A DNA stretch of 64,000 nt from NCBI GenBank assembly GCA_016703785.1, contig JADJBM010000032.1, forward strand, positions 372,001-436,000, given 5' to 3'. Source of the DNA: Betaproteobacteria bacterium. Its GTDB lineage: Bacteria > Pseudomonadota > Gammaproteobacteria > Burkholderiales > Rhodocyclaceae. Positions 26,769 to 35,852 of this stretch are shown in pieces. Each line of letters opens with the position of its first letter. Position 1 is the first letter of the stretch. The notes below the pieces were generated by a model. That model saw nothing but the letters and a program-made list of their open reading frames with translations, searched no databases and had not been told where the DNA came from. Both the position numbers and the translations under genes were made by a program.

Positions 26769-27650
26769 ATGATTTTCCCAAAACATCTCGAAATTGAGAC
26801 CGTGGCCGGGTTTTGCCCCGCGCATTGCGTGATGTGCACGATTGGCGAATCCCCGAGGAAGAAAGTGATGGACAACGACACCTTCTCCAAGATTCTCGAA
26901 CGTTTCGAGCCCTACAAGGGAAAGCTTGAATTCACCACTCTGCATGGTCTGGGTGAGCCACTTCTGGACAAGAGGATTGTCGAGAAGGTGGGAATGGCAA
27001 AACGGAAGGGATTTCCGAGTGTCGGGTTTGCCACCATCGCTGTAAATCTCAATGACGATTTGGCGGTCAAACTGTTCGACGCAGGCTTGGATACCATCAT
27101 TTTTTCGCTGGATGGAATCAATAAGGAAACCCACGAGGCGATTCGTAGGGGAATTGATTACGACGTTGCCGTCGCAAATATAGAAAACTTCATCAAAAGA
27201 AGAAACGAACTTGGGAAAACCAAGATCATCGTGCGCATGATTCGGCAGGACAGGAATCGGGACGAATGGCCTGCCTATCGCGAATTGTGGCAGGGCAAGC
27301 TCGATAGCAGATTTGGCGATCAGGTTAGCGTGTTTGATGTGCATAACTGGGGCGGCGATCATGGCGTGGACGTCAAGGAGAAATTGACAGCTATTGCCAA
27401 ACAAAGACCGGTGTTATGTGGTGACTTGTACGAAAGATTCTTTGTCTATGTTGATGGCAATGTGGGGTTCTGCTGTGGCGATCAACAAGGATGGTTCAAT
27501 CTCGGTGGTTGGGAAGACCCATCGAAATTTACACGGGGCGGTTGCCCAGCGACAAGCGTGCGGGAAGGAAGGATCGCAGAGTTAAAACACTGCTCCAATT
27601 GCTCGATTGTCTTATCGCGTTTCGATAGAGAGTATTTGGATATCAAGTGA
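26769..27650 (+). CDS. Radical SAM/SPASM-like protein (middle of C-terminus probably scrambled)
   Basis: A 293-residue radical SAM enzyme with the cluster motif C-P-A-H-C-V-M-C (CxxxCxxC) at residues about 16-23, the G-G-E-like H-G-L-G-E-P-L-L, and the F-S-L-D-G-I strand. A SPASM-like C-terminus has V-G-F-C-C-G-D-Q-Q-G and L-K-H-C-S-N-C-S. The stretch between these (about 27500-27570) does not look like the family, although I-Y-T-G and A-V-A-Q-R-Q appear in the other two frames; small compensating indels are suspected. The gene is visibly AT-richer than both flanks (many AAA, ATT and GAA codons), which suggests a different origin. The substrate is unknown; sugar or peptide modification are both possible. 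Confidence 0.75.
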   Translation: MIFPKHLEIETVAGFCPAHCVMCTIGESPRKKVMDNDTFSKILERFEPYKGKLEFTTLHGLGEPLLDKRIVEKVGMAKRKGFPSVGFATIAVNLNDDLAVKLFDAGLDTIIFSLDGINKETHEAIRRGIDYDVAVANIENFIKRRNELGKTKIIVRMIRQDRNRDEWPAYRELWQGKLDSRFGDQVSVFDVHNWGGDHGVDVKEKLTAIAKQRPVLCGDLYERFFVYVDGNVGFCCGDQQGWFNLGGWEDPSKFTRGGCPATSVREGRIAELKHCSNCSIVLSRFDREYLDIK

Positions 27651-27700
27651 CCTTGTTGGTAGCGATTTTTGAAAGCGGATCAATGAGTGAGAGGGCGGCA

Positions 27701-28895
27701 ATGAACGTCTACATGAAAGACAACTTCTGCACCATCTACAAGCTGAAGTTCCACCAGCTCCAGCGGTTCCTCGAGGAGAAGGGCCTGAAGCCGGTCGAGG
27801 ACCTGAATGCGGCGGACGTGGTGATCTCCGGGGTCTGCGCAGCCTTCGACGCCGACGAGGCAAGGGCGATCAGCATCATGAAGAAGAATGCCGGACGCCA
27901 CGTACCGCACTACACGATCGGCTGCCTGGTCGGCGTCAATCCGGATAGCCTGGTCACCGACCATAGCTACAGGACTTGGGAGTTCGCCAAGCTGGCCCGG
28001 GATCTGACCGGCGTCGACGCCCCGGGCTACGACAACGCCCCCCTGCCCTCGCTGTTCCGTTCCAAGGAGGACTACCGGATCTTCGACCCGACGCGGCGCT
28101 TCGTCGGCGTGACGACCGGCTGCGGCTTCGAATGCTCGTACTGTCCCCACAAGGTTGGCGCCGGCGGCGTCAGTAGCCGCCCGATGGACGTCGTCGTCGC
28201 CGACGTCAGTACGGCGATTGCGGAGGGCGCCCGCATCATCCACCTGACCGGCCTCGACACGGCTTCGTACGGCAAGGGAGATCGGCGAGAATTTCGGCCG
28301 GCTGCTGTCCGCCGTGCTGGCGGGCGTCGGGAACGAGGCGGTATTCCACATCGCCCAGTTCAACCCCGAAGGTCTGGGAGCCGGCGATGATTTCGAGACC
28401 TTGCTGCGGGCGTGCTCCGACCCCAGGGTGGTGGACATTCAGTTGCCCGTCCAGACGGCCAGCGAGCGCCTCCTGTTGCTGATGAAGCGGGAGTACCGGA
28501 TCGCGTCGGTGCGCAGTTTCGTCGAGCGCCTGAAGGAGGCCAACCCGAAGGTGTTCCTGCGCACCGACGTGATGCTGGTTTCCCGACCGAAACTCCCCCG
28601 AGGTCGACGCAACGGTCCGGCTCGTGGCAGGCGCTTGTTCAACGAGGCCGCGGTGTACACCTACGAGCGCAAGTCGGGAACGCCGATCGCCGAGGTGCCG
28701 GCCGAATGGGAAATACCCCAGCAGGAGAAGAAGCGAAGGCTCAAGCAGGTGTCGGAGCAGCTCCAGGCTGCCGGCGTGCTGGTGCATTCTGGCGGTCAGA
28801 AGATTTCCAGCCTTTTCGAGGCGGACAAGACCAAGTCGGGCGCCGAGTCGCCGCGCTGCCTGATGCTGGAAGAAGGAGGGGGCGCGTGCGATTGA
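27701..28895 (+). CDS. MiaB/MtaB-like radical SAM methylthiotransferase-family protein (frames broken)
   Basis: About 400 residues across several frames; breaks near 28280 and between 28580 and 28640. The N-terminal domain has the three-cysteine layout of methylthiotransferases (N-F-C-T-I-Y, I-S-G-V-C-A-A-F, I-G-C-L-V-G), which binds a second iron-sulfur cluster. The radical SAM core has T-G-C-G-F-E-C-S-Y-C-P-H, then H-L-T-G-L-D-T-A-S-Y-G, F-N-P-E-G, and L-G-F-P-T-E-T-P in a displaced frame, ending with E-A-A-V-Y-T-Y-E-R-K-S-G-T-P. Known relatives thiomethylate tRNA or ribosomal protein S12. I start at 27701 because GAGAGGG precedes it; an ATG at 27683 is in frame. The placement inside a glycan cluster is odd. 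Confidence 0.72.
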
Positions 28896-29606
28896 CTGAT
28901 TCGCAAGTCCGGCAATATCGGCGGGACGGGCTTCTCCTGCTCCGTGGCGCGGTGCCGCAAAGTGCCCTCGATCGGCCGGAGGAGGAGTTCCTGGGACTCG
29001 TCGAAGCATGGGGCGGTCGCCCCTTCCCGGCTGCGCAGTCCGAGGAACTGGCGCAGTTCCTTCTCGAAAACCGGGAGCTGGAGCGCAGGCTCTACGACGG
29101 CATACGCCGCTTACCCTGGCTCGCCGAGTTCGGGGCGTGCCGCGGAGATCGCCAGGCCGGTGTCGGACCTGCTGGGCGGGCGGGCAGGCCTGATGGGCAA
29201 GATTCCCTTCAGGATCGACCTGCCCGGCGTGACGAGGGAGCTTGCCGTCTGGCACCAGGACTACCGGTACGTGCGCGGCAACACGGACATCATTACGGCA
29301 TGGGTCCCCTTGCAGGACACGCCCTACGTTCGCGGCTGCCTGATGGTCATGCCCGGCTCCCAGGAACTGGGCATCATCGAGCACGACCATGAGGTTCTCG
29401 GCAAGCGCCACTCCCCCTCGGGGGTGTTCGGGCGCGAGGTGCGCTACGTGGAAATGCGCAGAGGCGACCTGCTGCTTTTCCACTCGCTCCTGCTCCATTC
29501 CTCCACGCTGAACATGTCGCCGACCGTCCGCCTGTCGATCCAGGCCCGCTACTCGGCGCTTTCCGCTCCTACCGATCCATCCATGGGCCAAGTCATTCCC
29601 GTTTGA
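28886..29606 (+). CDS. Phytanoyl-CoA dioxygenase (PhyH) family protein (one frame break)
   Basis: About 240 residues. Fe(II)/2-oxoglutarate oxygenase fold: the facial triad HxD is seen in V-W-H-Q-D-Y-R-Y and the distal His in L-L-L-H-S-S-T-L-N, followed by R-L-S-I-Q-A-R-Y, whose Arg would bind 2-oxoglutarate. The N-terminal part (L-T-D-S-Q-V-R-Q-Y-R-R-D-G, typical of the family) is in another frame; the join is near 29135. The GTG at 28886 follows AGGAGGGGG and overlaps the radical SAM gene by 10 bases. Relatives hydroxylate natural products and sugars. Hydroxylation of a glycan component or lipid is a guess. Confidence 0.75.
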
Positions 29607-29618
29607 AAGCCAGCCAAC

Positions 29619-30368
29619 ATGAAATCACGCGACCAGAAAAGCCAAAGCAGCAACGATCTTTCCCAGTTCGGCGCCGCCGAGGCGCTGTTCAGCAACGACC
29701 CCGCCGACCTGATCGAGAAGATCGAGGCCTTTCCGAAATTCGCCTCGCGCCAGGCAATCGCGAAATTCCTGACCAAGTACGAGATCTTCAAGCGGATCCT
29801 CACCGTGAACGGCTCGATCGTCGAATGCGGCGTATTGCACGGTGCGGGCCTGCTGGCCTGGGCCAAGCTGAGCAGCATTTTCGAGCCGGCCAATCATGTG
29901 CGGAAGGTGATTGGATTCGACACCTTCGGCGGCTTCCCCTCGGTGGCGGAAGAGGATACCGAGACCGGCACGTTCAACGAGCTAAAGAAGGGCGGCCTGA
30001 CGGGCAGTGCAATCGACAATGTCCTCGAGGCGGTCAGATGTATGACCTGAACAGGCCGATCAGCCACATCCGAAAATCGAGCTGGTCCAGGGCGACCTGT
30101 GCCAAACAGCACCCGCCTACCTGAGAGCAACCCCCATCTGGTGGTCTCCCTGCTATACCTCGACCTCGACTTGTACGAGCCGACCCGAAAGGCCATCGAA
30201 GTTTTCCTGCCGAGGATGCCCAAAGGAGCGGTGATCGCCTTCGACGAGCTCAATGCCAAGATATTTCCGGGCGAAACCATCGCTGTGATGGAGCAGATCG
30301 GCCTGCGCAACCTGCGGATCGAGCGTTTTCCCTTCGACTCCTATGTTTCCTATGCCGTTCTCGATTGA
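29619..30368 (+). CDS. TylF/macrocin-O-methyltransferase family protein (frames broken near 30040-30120)
   Basis: About 250 residues. SAM-dependent, metal-using methyltransferase of the macrocin O-methyltransferase group. Seen in the first part: V-E-C-G-V-L-H-G-A-G (SAM loop) and G-F-D-T-F-G-G-F-P-S. After A-V-R the frame is lost at about 30038, then M-Y-D-L-N-R-P-I-S-H-I appears one frame over, and from about 30125 the final part continues with L-Y-L-D-L-D-L-Y-E-P-T, G-A-V-I-A-F-D-E-L and F-D-S-Y-V-S-Y. Enzymes of this family often methylate hydroxyls of deoxysugars, which fits the CDP-sugar genes around it. The breaks look like local indel errors. Confidence 0.78.
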
Positions 30369-30404
30369 CATCGCGAGTTGTCGTCAGGGGCCGGGGATGC
30401 AGCC

Positions 30405-31241
30405 ATGAAGATCGCCGTCACCGGCGCCTCGGGCTTCATCGGCCGCGCCGTGCTCGCCGAGTTGTCACGGCGCGGCATCGGGGCGGTGGCGTGCGTTCCG
30501 GCGCGAATCTCGACGCCAGGCGCCGGCCACCGGGCCGTCGCGCTGGACCTCCACGAGGCCGCCGCCGATGCCTTCGAGCGGCTCGGCCGGCCGGAGACGG
30601 TCATCCACCTCGCCTGGGGCGGGCTGCCCAACTACCGTTCGCTGCAACATGTCGAGAAGGAACTGCCGGCCCAGTATCGCTTCCTCGGGAGCCTCATCGA
30701 AGGCGGGACGCAGTCGCTGGTCGTCGCCGGTACCTGTTTCGAGTACGGCATGCAATCCGGTCCGCTCGGCGAGGACCTGCCGACGCGGCCGGAGAATCCT
30801 TACGGCTTTGCCAAGGACGCGCTGCGCCGCGAGCTGGAATTCCTCAAGGCCTCGCAGCCCTTCGCGCTGACCTGGGCGCGGCTTTTCTATCTTTACGGCG
30901 AGGGCCAGGCCGGGACCTCGCTCCTGCCGCAGCTGCGCCCGGCGGTGGCGCGGGGCGACAAGTCCTTCAACATGTCCGGCGGCGAGCAGCTGCGCGACTA
31001 CCTCGCTGTCGATGAAGCCGCCCGCCTGCTCGTCTCGCTGGCGCTCGCCCGCTGCGACGCGGGAGTGGTCAACGTCTGCTCGGGCCGGCCGGTTTCCGTA
31101 CGCCGCCTGGTAGAAGGCTGGATCCGCGACAACGGCTGGACGATTGATCTCAATCTTGGCCACTACCCCTATCCTGACTACGAGCCGATGGCCTTCTGGG
31201 GCGAGCGGCGCAAGCTGGACAGCATCCTGGGCGGGCAATGA
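30405..31241 (+). CDS. NAD-dependent epimerase/4-ketoreductase of deoxysugar pathway
   Basis: A 278-residue extended SDR with a clean frame. Seen: T-G-A-S-G-F-I-G, L-A-W-G-G-L-P-N-Y, A-G-T-C-F-E-Y-G-M, and the catalytic N-P-Y-G-F-A-K-D pair (Tyr-x-x-x-Lys). It is shorter than most 4,6-dehydratases and lies among CDP-sugar methyltransferases. It therefore probably performs the final 4-keto reduction of the branched CDP-deoxysugar, as RfbJ/NovS-like enzymes do. It overlaps the following methyltransferase by four bases (ATGA). Confidence 0.78.
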   Translation: MKIAVTGASGFIGRAVLAELSRRGIGAVACVPARISTPGAGHRAVALDLHEAAADAFERLGRPETVIHLAWGGLPNYRSLQHVEKELPAQYRFLGSLIEGGTQSLVVAGTCFEYGMQSGPLGEDLPTRPENPYGFAKDALRRELEFLKASQPFALTWARLFYLYGEGQAGTSLLPQLRPAVARGDKSFNMSGGEQLRDYLAVDEAARLLVSLALARCDAGVVNVCSGRPVSVRRLVEGWIRDNGWTIDLNLGHYPYPDYEPMAFWGERRKLDSILGGQ

Positions 31242-32299
31242 ACAGGGAACTCTATCGCGCCGAGCAGTTGCCGGTTTTCCAGAACCGCATGTTCCGCACA
31301 GCGGAGGCGGCGCAGGCGTGCGCGCGCGGTGACGTGGTCCTGGTGCAAGACCCGCGCACGGGGCTGGTGTTCAACGACGCTTTCCGGCCTGAGCTGATGC
31401 AGTACGACGCCGACTACCAGAACGAGCAGGCGGTCAGCTCGGTGTTCCGCGCGCACCTGGACGAAATCACGGGGATCGTCGAGCGGCATTTCCGCGGCCG
31501 CAGCCTGATCGAGGTCGGCTGTGGCAAGGCCTACTTCCTTGAGCATCTGCAGGAGCTGGGTTTCGCGATCACCGGCATCGACCCCGCCTACGAGGGTGCC
31601 AACCCGAAGGTGGTCAAGGCCCGTTTCAGTCGGGAGGCGGGACTGCAGGCGGAAGGACTCGTCCTGCGTCATGTGCTGGAGCCCATCCGGCAGCCGGCGG
31701 ACTTTCTCGCCGAGCTGCGCGAGGCGAACGGAGGCGGCGGCACGATCTTCATCGAAGTGCCCTGTCTCGACTGGATCTGCGCGCGCCGCGCCTGGTTCGA
31801 CATTTTCTACGAGCATGTGAACTATTTCCGGCTCGACGACTTCAGGCGGATGTTCGGGCGAATCCTGGAAGCCGGCCACGTCTTCGGCGGGCAATACCTC
31901 TACGTGGTGGCGGACCTCGCCTCCTTGCGAGATCCCGCGCAGGAGCGGGGCGTGCCGTTCGCGTTTCCGGCCGACTTCTCCGCTTCCATTGGCCGCTTCA
32001 CCGACCACATTCGGGCGCGAGGCGCGGCGGCAGTGGTGTGGGGCGGCGCTTCGAAAGGGGTGATCTTCTCCCTCTTCATGCAGCGCGCCGGGGCGCAGAT
32101 CGATTGCGTCGTCGACATCAACCCCGCCAAGCAGGGGCGCTACCTGCCGGCGACCGGACTGCGCGTCTCCTCGCCAGAGGAAATGCTGGCGCAGGTCGAC
32201 GAGGGCGCGGACATCTACGTGATGAACGGCAACTACCTTGCCGAAATCCGGCGGATGACGCGGGACAGATTCAATTACATGACGGTGGACCATGAGTGA
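31238..32299 (+). CDS. SAM methyltransferase with C-methyltransferase-type C-terminal domain
   Basis: A 353-residue protein with a clean frame. SAM site I-E-V-G-C-G-K-A-Y-F-L, then Y-E-H-V-N-Y-F, matching the Tyr-x-His active-site region of the sugar C-methyltransferase at 25501, and the same C-terminal domain ending with V-V-D-I-N-P-A-K-Q-G-R-Y-L-P. It lacks the canonical N-terminal zinc cysteines of the 25501 protein, and the segment between SAM motifs is divergent. A second member of this family in one sugar cassette suggests a second C-methylation, or a methyl-branched sugar with two modified carbons. The substrate is not defined. Confidence 0.8.
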   Translation: MNRELYRAEQLPVFQNRMFRTAEAAQACARGDVVLVQDPRTGLVFNDAFRPELMQYDADYQNEQAVSSVFRAHLDEITGIVERHFRGRSLIEVGCGKAYFLEHLQELGFAITGIDPAYEGANPKVVKARFSREAGLQAEGLVLRHVLEPIRQPADFLAELREANGGGGTIFIEVPCLDWICARRAWFDIFYEHVNYFRLDDFRRMFGRILEAGHVFGGQYLYVVADLASLRDPAQERGVPFAFPADFSASIGRFTDHIRARGAAAVVWGGASKGVIFSLFMQRAGAQIDCVVDINPAKQGRYLPATGLRVSSPEEMLAQVDEGADIYVMNGNYLAEIRRMTRDRFNYMTVDHE

Positions 32300-33034
32300 C
32301 TTTCAGAAGGAAATGAAGGACCGGATCGCCTCGTACGAGCGTGACGAGGCCTTAAAATCGGATGCGGCGGCCTTCATGCGCTCGTCGATCACGAGCCGCT
32401 ATTCCTACAACTTCTCCTGGCTGGGACGGCCGATCATCCAGTATCCGCAGGACATGGTTGCGATGCAGGAGCTGATCTGGTCGATCCAGCCGGAACTGAT
32501 CATCGAGACCGGCATCGCTCACGGCGGCTCGCTGATCTTCTCCGCTGCCATGCTGGAGCTGAATGCTGCCTGCGGCGGTTCGCAGGAGGCGAAGGTGCTG
32601 GGCTTGGACATCGACATCCGTCCGCACAACCGCCAGGCCATCGAGGCACATCCGCTCGCCCGGCGCATCGAGATGATCCAGGGCTCCAGCATTTCCGACG
32701 AGATCGTCGGGCAGGTCAGGGCCCGGGCCGCAGGCAAGCGGCGGATCCTGGTGTGCCTGGACAGCAACCACACGCACGATCACGTGCTGGCCGAACTGGA
32801 GGCCCTATGCGCCGCTGGTGTCGTTGGGGAGCTACTGTGTGGTCTTCGATACGATCGTGGAGGATTTGCCGGCGGCGCTGTCACCCGACCGGCCCTGGGG
32901 CCCGGGCAACAACCCCAAGACGGCGGTTTGGGGAATACCTGAAGAGCCACCCCGAATTCGAGATCGACAAGGCCATCGAGCGCAAGCTGCAGATCACGGT
33001 GGCGCCGGACGGATATCTCAAGCGATGCCGATGA
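32292..33034 (+). CDS. Cephalosporin hydroxylase (CmcI) family protein (two frame breaks)
   Basis: About 245 residues. Seen: I-I-E-T-G-I-A-H-G-G-S-L (SAM-type loop), G-L-D-I-D-I-R-P-H-N, and C-L-D-S-N-H-T-H-D-H-V-L with the metal-site histidines. Beyond L-E-A the frame changes near 32805 (continuing A-P-L-V-S-L-G-S-Y-C-V-V-F-D-T) and again near 32935 (E-Y-L-K-S-H-P-E-F-E-I-D). Despite the name, family members are mostly SAM-dependent enzymes of O-antigen or rhamnosyl modification. It overlaps the preceding methyltransferase by 8 bases and ends the rightward sugar-tailoring run. A minus-strand ABC gene converges 16 bases on. Confidence 0.78.
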
Positions 33035-33050
33035 CGGCAGGCCAGTGCAG

Positions 33051-34868
33051 TTACTCGGTGGGGAGTTCGTCGAGCTCCACTTCCCTGCCGCGTAGCTCGT
33101 CGTAGCGGCCGGCGGCGGCGATGGCGCCGCCGCGCATCACGATCACTCTATCGCAACAGGCGAGTGAAGCCGGCCGGTGGCTGATCATCAGGATCGTCTT
33201 GGTGCCGGCCAGGCCGCGTACCGTTTCCAGCACTTCCACCTCCGTGGCGCTGTCGAGGGCGGACGTCGCTTCGTCGAAGACCAGGATTTCGGGATCGTCA
33301 TACAGAGCCCGCGCGATGGCCAGCCGCTGGCGCTCGCCGCCCGAGAGCATGGCGCCGTGTTCGCCGACTGGCGAATCGAGCTCTTCTGGTAGTTCCCGGA
33401 TGCGTTTTTCTAGCCTCGCGCTGCGTAGGGCGCGCCAGACGCGCTCGTCGTCGACGGCTGCGTCGCCGATGCCGAAGGCGACGTTGCGCCGCACCGTGTC
33501 GTCGAGCAGGAAGAACTGCTGGGAGACCAGGCCGGCGAGCCCGCGCAGCCGGGTGCCTGCGGCCGGCGAAGCCGTACCATCGATGCGGATGGCACCTTCC
33601 TGCGGATCGAGCAGGCCAAGCAGGAGATCGCTCAGGGTGGTCTTGCCGGATCCCGAGCGCCCGATCAGGCCGATCAACTCGCCGTGGCAGATGGTAAGCG
33701 TGATGCCGCGAAGCGCCCAGCCGTCCGCGCCGGGATAGCGATAAGAAACGTTGTCCAGCTCGATGGTGCGGATGCCGCCCGGCGTGCCGGCAGACGCAGG
33801 AAGGGAAGGATGCGCGTCGCCGCCGCGAAGCCCGGCGGCGACGATGCGCACCGATGGCGCGTTGAAGCGCAGGCTGTTTATCGCCGCAAGCACGCGCGTC
33901 GCCGAGGGCATGATGCGGAAGAGCGCCAGGCCGAACAAGGTGAGAGCCGGCACGATGTCGCGCATAGGCTGGGCGGTCGCGAGGCCGAAAATCACTGCGC
34001 CGAGCAGCGCCGAGACGGCGATGGTCTCGACCAGCAACCGTGGCAGCAGCCCAGACCAGGAAAAGGCCGCCGTGGCATGCGCATAGCGCCGGCTTGAGGC
34101 GAGGAAGCCTTCGACGAAATGGGATTCGCGGCCGAGCACCTTGACCTCCTTGAAGGCGCCGAGCGACTGGCTGACCGACTTGTACATGGCGGAGCCGGAG
34201 CGGATGCGCTCGTCGCGATGCACCGCCATGCGGCGGCGCATCGCCGACTCGAAGAGCAGGCCCGCCGCGGCGACGACCACGATGGCGACACCGGTGGCGA
34301 GCGGACTGATCGCGAGCAGCAGCACGACCAGGCAGAGGATGACGCAGCCCTCCGTGGCGATCTGCAGCAGCGAGGCGAGGAAGCCCGCCGTGGCGCGGCC
34401 CGTCTCCACCGTGATGATGCGCAGGCGCTCGGCGGAGTTCTCCGACAGGCGCTCGGAGAAAGGCAGGGCCAAAAAAGAGGAAAGCAGATCGGCGCCGATG
34501 CGCGCTTCCGTGTCGGTGGAGAAGCGCGTCTGCAGGCGGTAGAGCCAGGCGAGGAAGAGATTCTTGGCGACGTAGAAGGCCAGCAGGATGGTCGCGCCGA
34601 CGAGTACAAAACGCTCGACGCTGGCGGCACCCGACAGCCGGTAGAGCGCGGCCAGGCGCGGGTCGCCATTGGCCAGGCCGGGATCCATGAGAAGGGCCAT
34701 GAGCGGGAAGACGGCCCCGACGCCGACCGTTTCTGCCAGCGCACCGGCAAGGACCAGCGCGCCGATGGCGACAACTTTCCAGCGTTCCGCCGGCGTCAGC
34801 AGGCCGGACAGTTCAAGGACGACTCCGGTTGCGGCCGGGACGGTGGAGGAAATTGGTTGTTGTGCCAT
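33051..34868 (-). CDS. ABC transporter, fused permease/ATPase (PglK/MsbA-like lipid-linked glycan flippase)
   Basis: A 605-residue half-transporter. Residues about 30-330 carry six hydrophobic segments with the K-N-L-F-L-A-W-L-Y coupling region. Residues 370-600 are the nucleotide-binding domain with Walker A G-R-S-G-S-G-K-T-T, Q-loop V-S-Q-Q-F-F, signature L-S-G-G-E-R-Q-R, Walker B I-L-V-F-D-E-A-T and H-loop M-I-S-H-R-P. PglK, which flips undecaprenyl-linked oligosaccharide in Campylobacter, is a good functional model because pglC-pglD-pglE-pglF homologues lie downstream. It is read leftward behind the sialidase-like gene with a 15-base gap. Confidence 0.87.
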   Translation of the reverse strand: MAQQPISSTVPAATGVVLELSGLLTPAERWKVVAIGALVLAGALAETVGVGAVFPLMALLMDPGLANGDPRLAALYRLSGAASVERFVLVGATILLAFYVAKNLFLAWLYRLQTRFSTDTEARIGADLLSSFLALPFSERLSENSAERLRIITVETGRATAGFLASLLQIATEGCVILCLVVLLLAISPLATGVAIVVVAAAGLLFESAMRRRMAVHRDERIRSGSAMYKSVSQSLGAFKEVKVLGRESHFVEGFLASSRRYAHATAAFSWSGLLPRLLVETIAVSALLGAVIFGLATAQPMRDIVPALTLFGLALFRIMPSATRVLAAINSLRFNAPSVRIVAAGLRGGDAHPSLPASAGTPGGIRTIELDNVSYRYPGADGWALRGITLTICHGELIGLIGRSGSGKTTLSDLLLGLLDPQEGAIRIDGTASPAAGTRLRGLAGLVSQQFFLLDDTVRRNVAFGIGDAAVDDERVWRALRSARLEKRIRELPEELDSPVGEHGAMLSGGERQRLAIARALYDDPEILVFDEATSALDSATEVEVLETVRGLAGTKTILMISHRPASLACCDRVIVMRGGAIAAAGRYDELRGREVELDELPTE

Positions 34869-34883
34869 GCGTTAGCAGTCCAT

Positions 34884-35852
34884 TCAGTCGAGCAGCATCC
34901 TTCCGGCCCAGAGTTCCGTGCCACAGCGCTGAGATGTCCACGCCAGCCAGAAATCCCCGGATCGATTCTGCACCAACGCAGAGGGCCGACTCTCGGCTGC
35001 GGCGCCGGTCTCCAGCTCCTGAGGCGGCGCCCAGCTCCGGCCGGGGTCCAGGCGACCGGCCCAGATACGGCCGTTGCTTTCATAGGACAGCCACAAGCGG
35101 CCAGCGTTGTCGGCAGACAGTTTCGGCCGATCGACGTCTGAGCAGCCGACGTCAATGCGTACCGCGTCACGCCAGCGGTGGCCGTCCACAGAGGCGGACC
35201 AGCACAAGCCATGCCCCTTGCCCTCGCGGCGGCGCCATGTCATAGCCAGTTCCCCGTTCGGCATGATGGCCAGCGCGGCCTTGTTGTCTCCTGGTTCGAC
35301 TTGAGGGAAAGGAACCGGCGGTTTCCATGATCTGCCGTCGGTGGAGGACGTCAAGAACACGCGGGCAGCCGGATAGAAATCCGAGCCGGGGCCGACCGAG
35401 AAAGCCAACCAAAACAGCCCCGAGGGATGCCAGACCACGCTGGGGTAGAGCATGTATTCCTCGATCTGCGGCAGCACCCGAACCGGCTCGGACCAGACCA
35501 GGCCATCCGCTGAGCGCGAGAGGAGCAGGTAACGGAGCCCCTTCCTCTCCGGCCAGCAGTGCCAGGCAAGATGATATTGCCCGGCGCCGTCCTGGCAGAG
35601 CGCTGCGCCGGTATGGTTGCGGCCATCGCGGGTCACCTGAACCGGTTCGCCCACGGCGATCGAATCGAGATGATCTGAACCCTTGCAGAAGTATATGCCA
35701 CAAGGCACGGCCGCCTCCGGCGGCGGGTAGCGGTACCACGAGGCACAGTAGTTGCCGTCCCGATTCACGATGATTGCGGGATAGCGGCTCCAGTGCCGCT
35801 CCGGGCTGAACGTCAGCCGGGAAGGGGTTTCGATGCGCATCGTTTCAGGCAT
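34884..35852 (-). CDS. Sialidase-like Asp-box beta-propeller protein
   Basis: A 322-residue protein with three Asp-box (BNR) repeats: S-A-D-G-L-V-W at about 114, S-T-D-G-R-S-W at about 160 and S-V-D-G-H-R-W at about 201, spaced as in six-bladed sialidase propellers. An N-terminal R-Y-P-A-I-I-V resembles the arginine-bearing F/Y-R-I-P motif of sialidases. No signal peptide or membrane segment is visible, so it should be cytoplasmic. It shares a leftward operon with the ABC flippase. Hydrolysis or a transfer reaction on a nonulosonate-containing glycan is possible, but catalytic Tyr/Glu and the other arginines cannot be assigned by eye. A non-enzymatic propeller is the alternative. Confidence 0.7.
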   Translation of the reverse strand: MPETMRIETPSRLTFSPERHWSRYPAIIVNRDGNYCASWYRYPPPEAAVPCGIYFCKGSDHLDSIAVGEPVQVTRDGRNHTGAALCQDGAGQYHLAWHCWPERKGLRYLLLSRSADGLVWSEPVRVLPQIEEYMLYPSVVWHPSGLFWLAFSVGPGSDFYPAARVFLTSSTDGRSWKPPVPFPQVEPGDNKAALAIMPNGELAMTWRRREGKGHGLCWSASVDGHRWRDAVRIDVGCSDVDRPKLSADNAGRLWLSYESNGRIWAGRLDPGRSWAPPQELETGAAAESRPSALVQNRSGDFWLAWTSQRCGTELWAGRMLLD

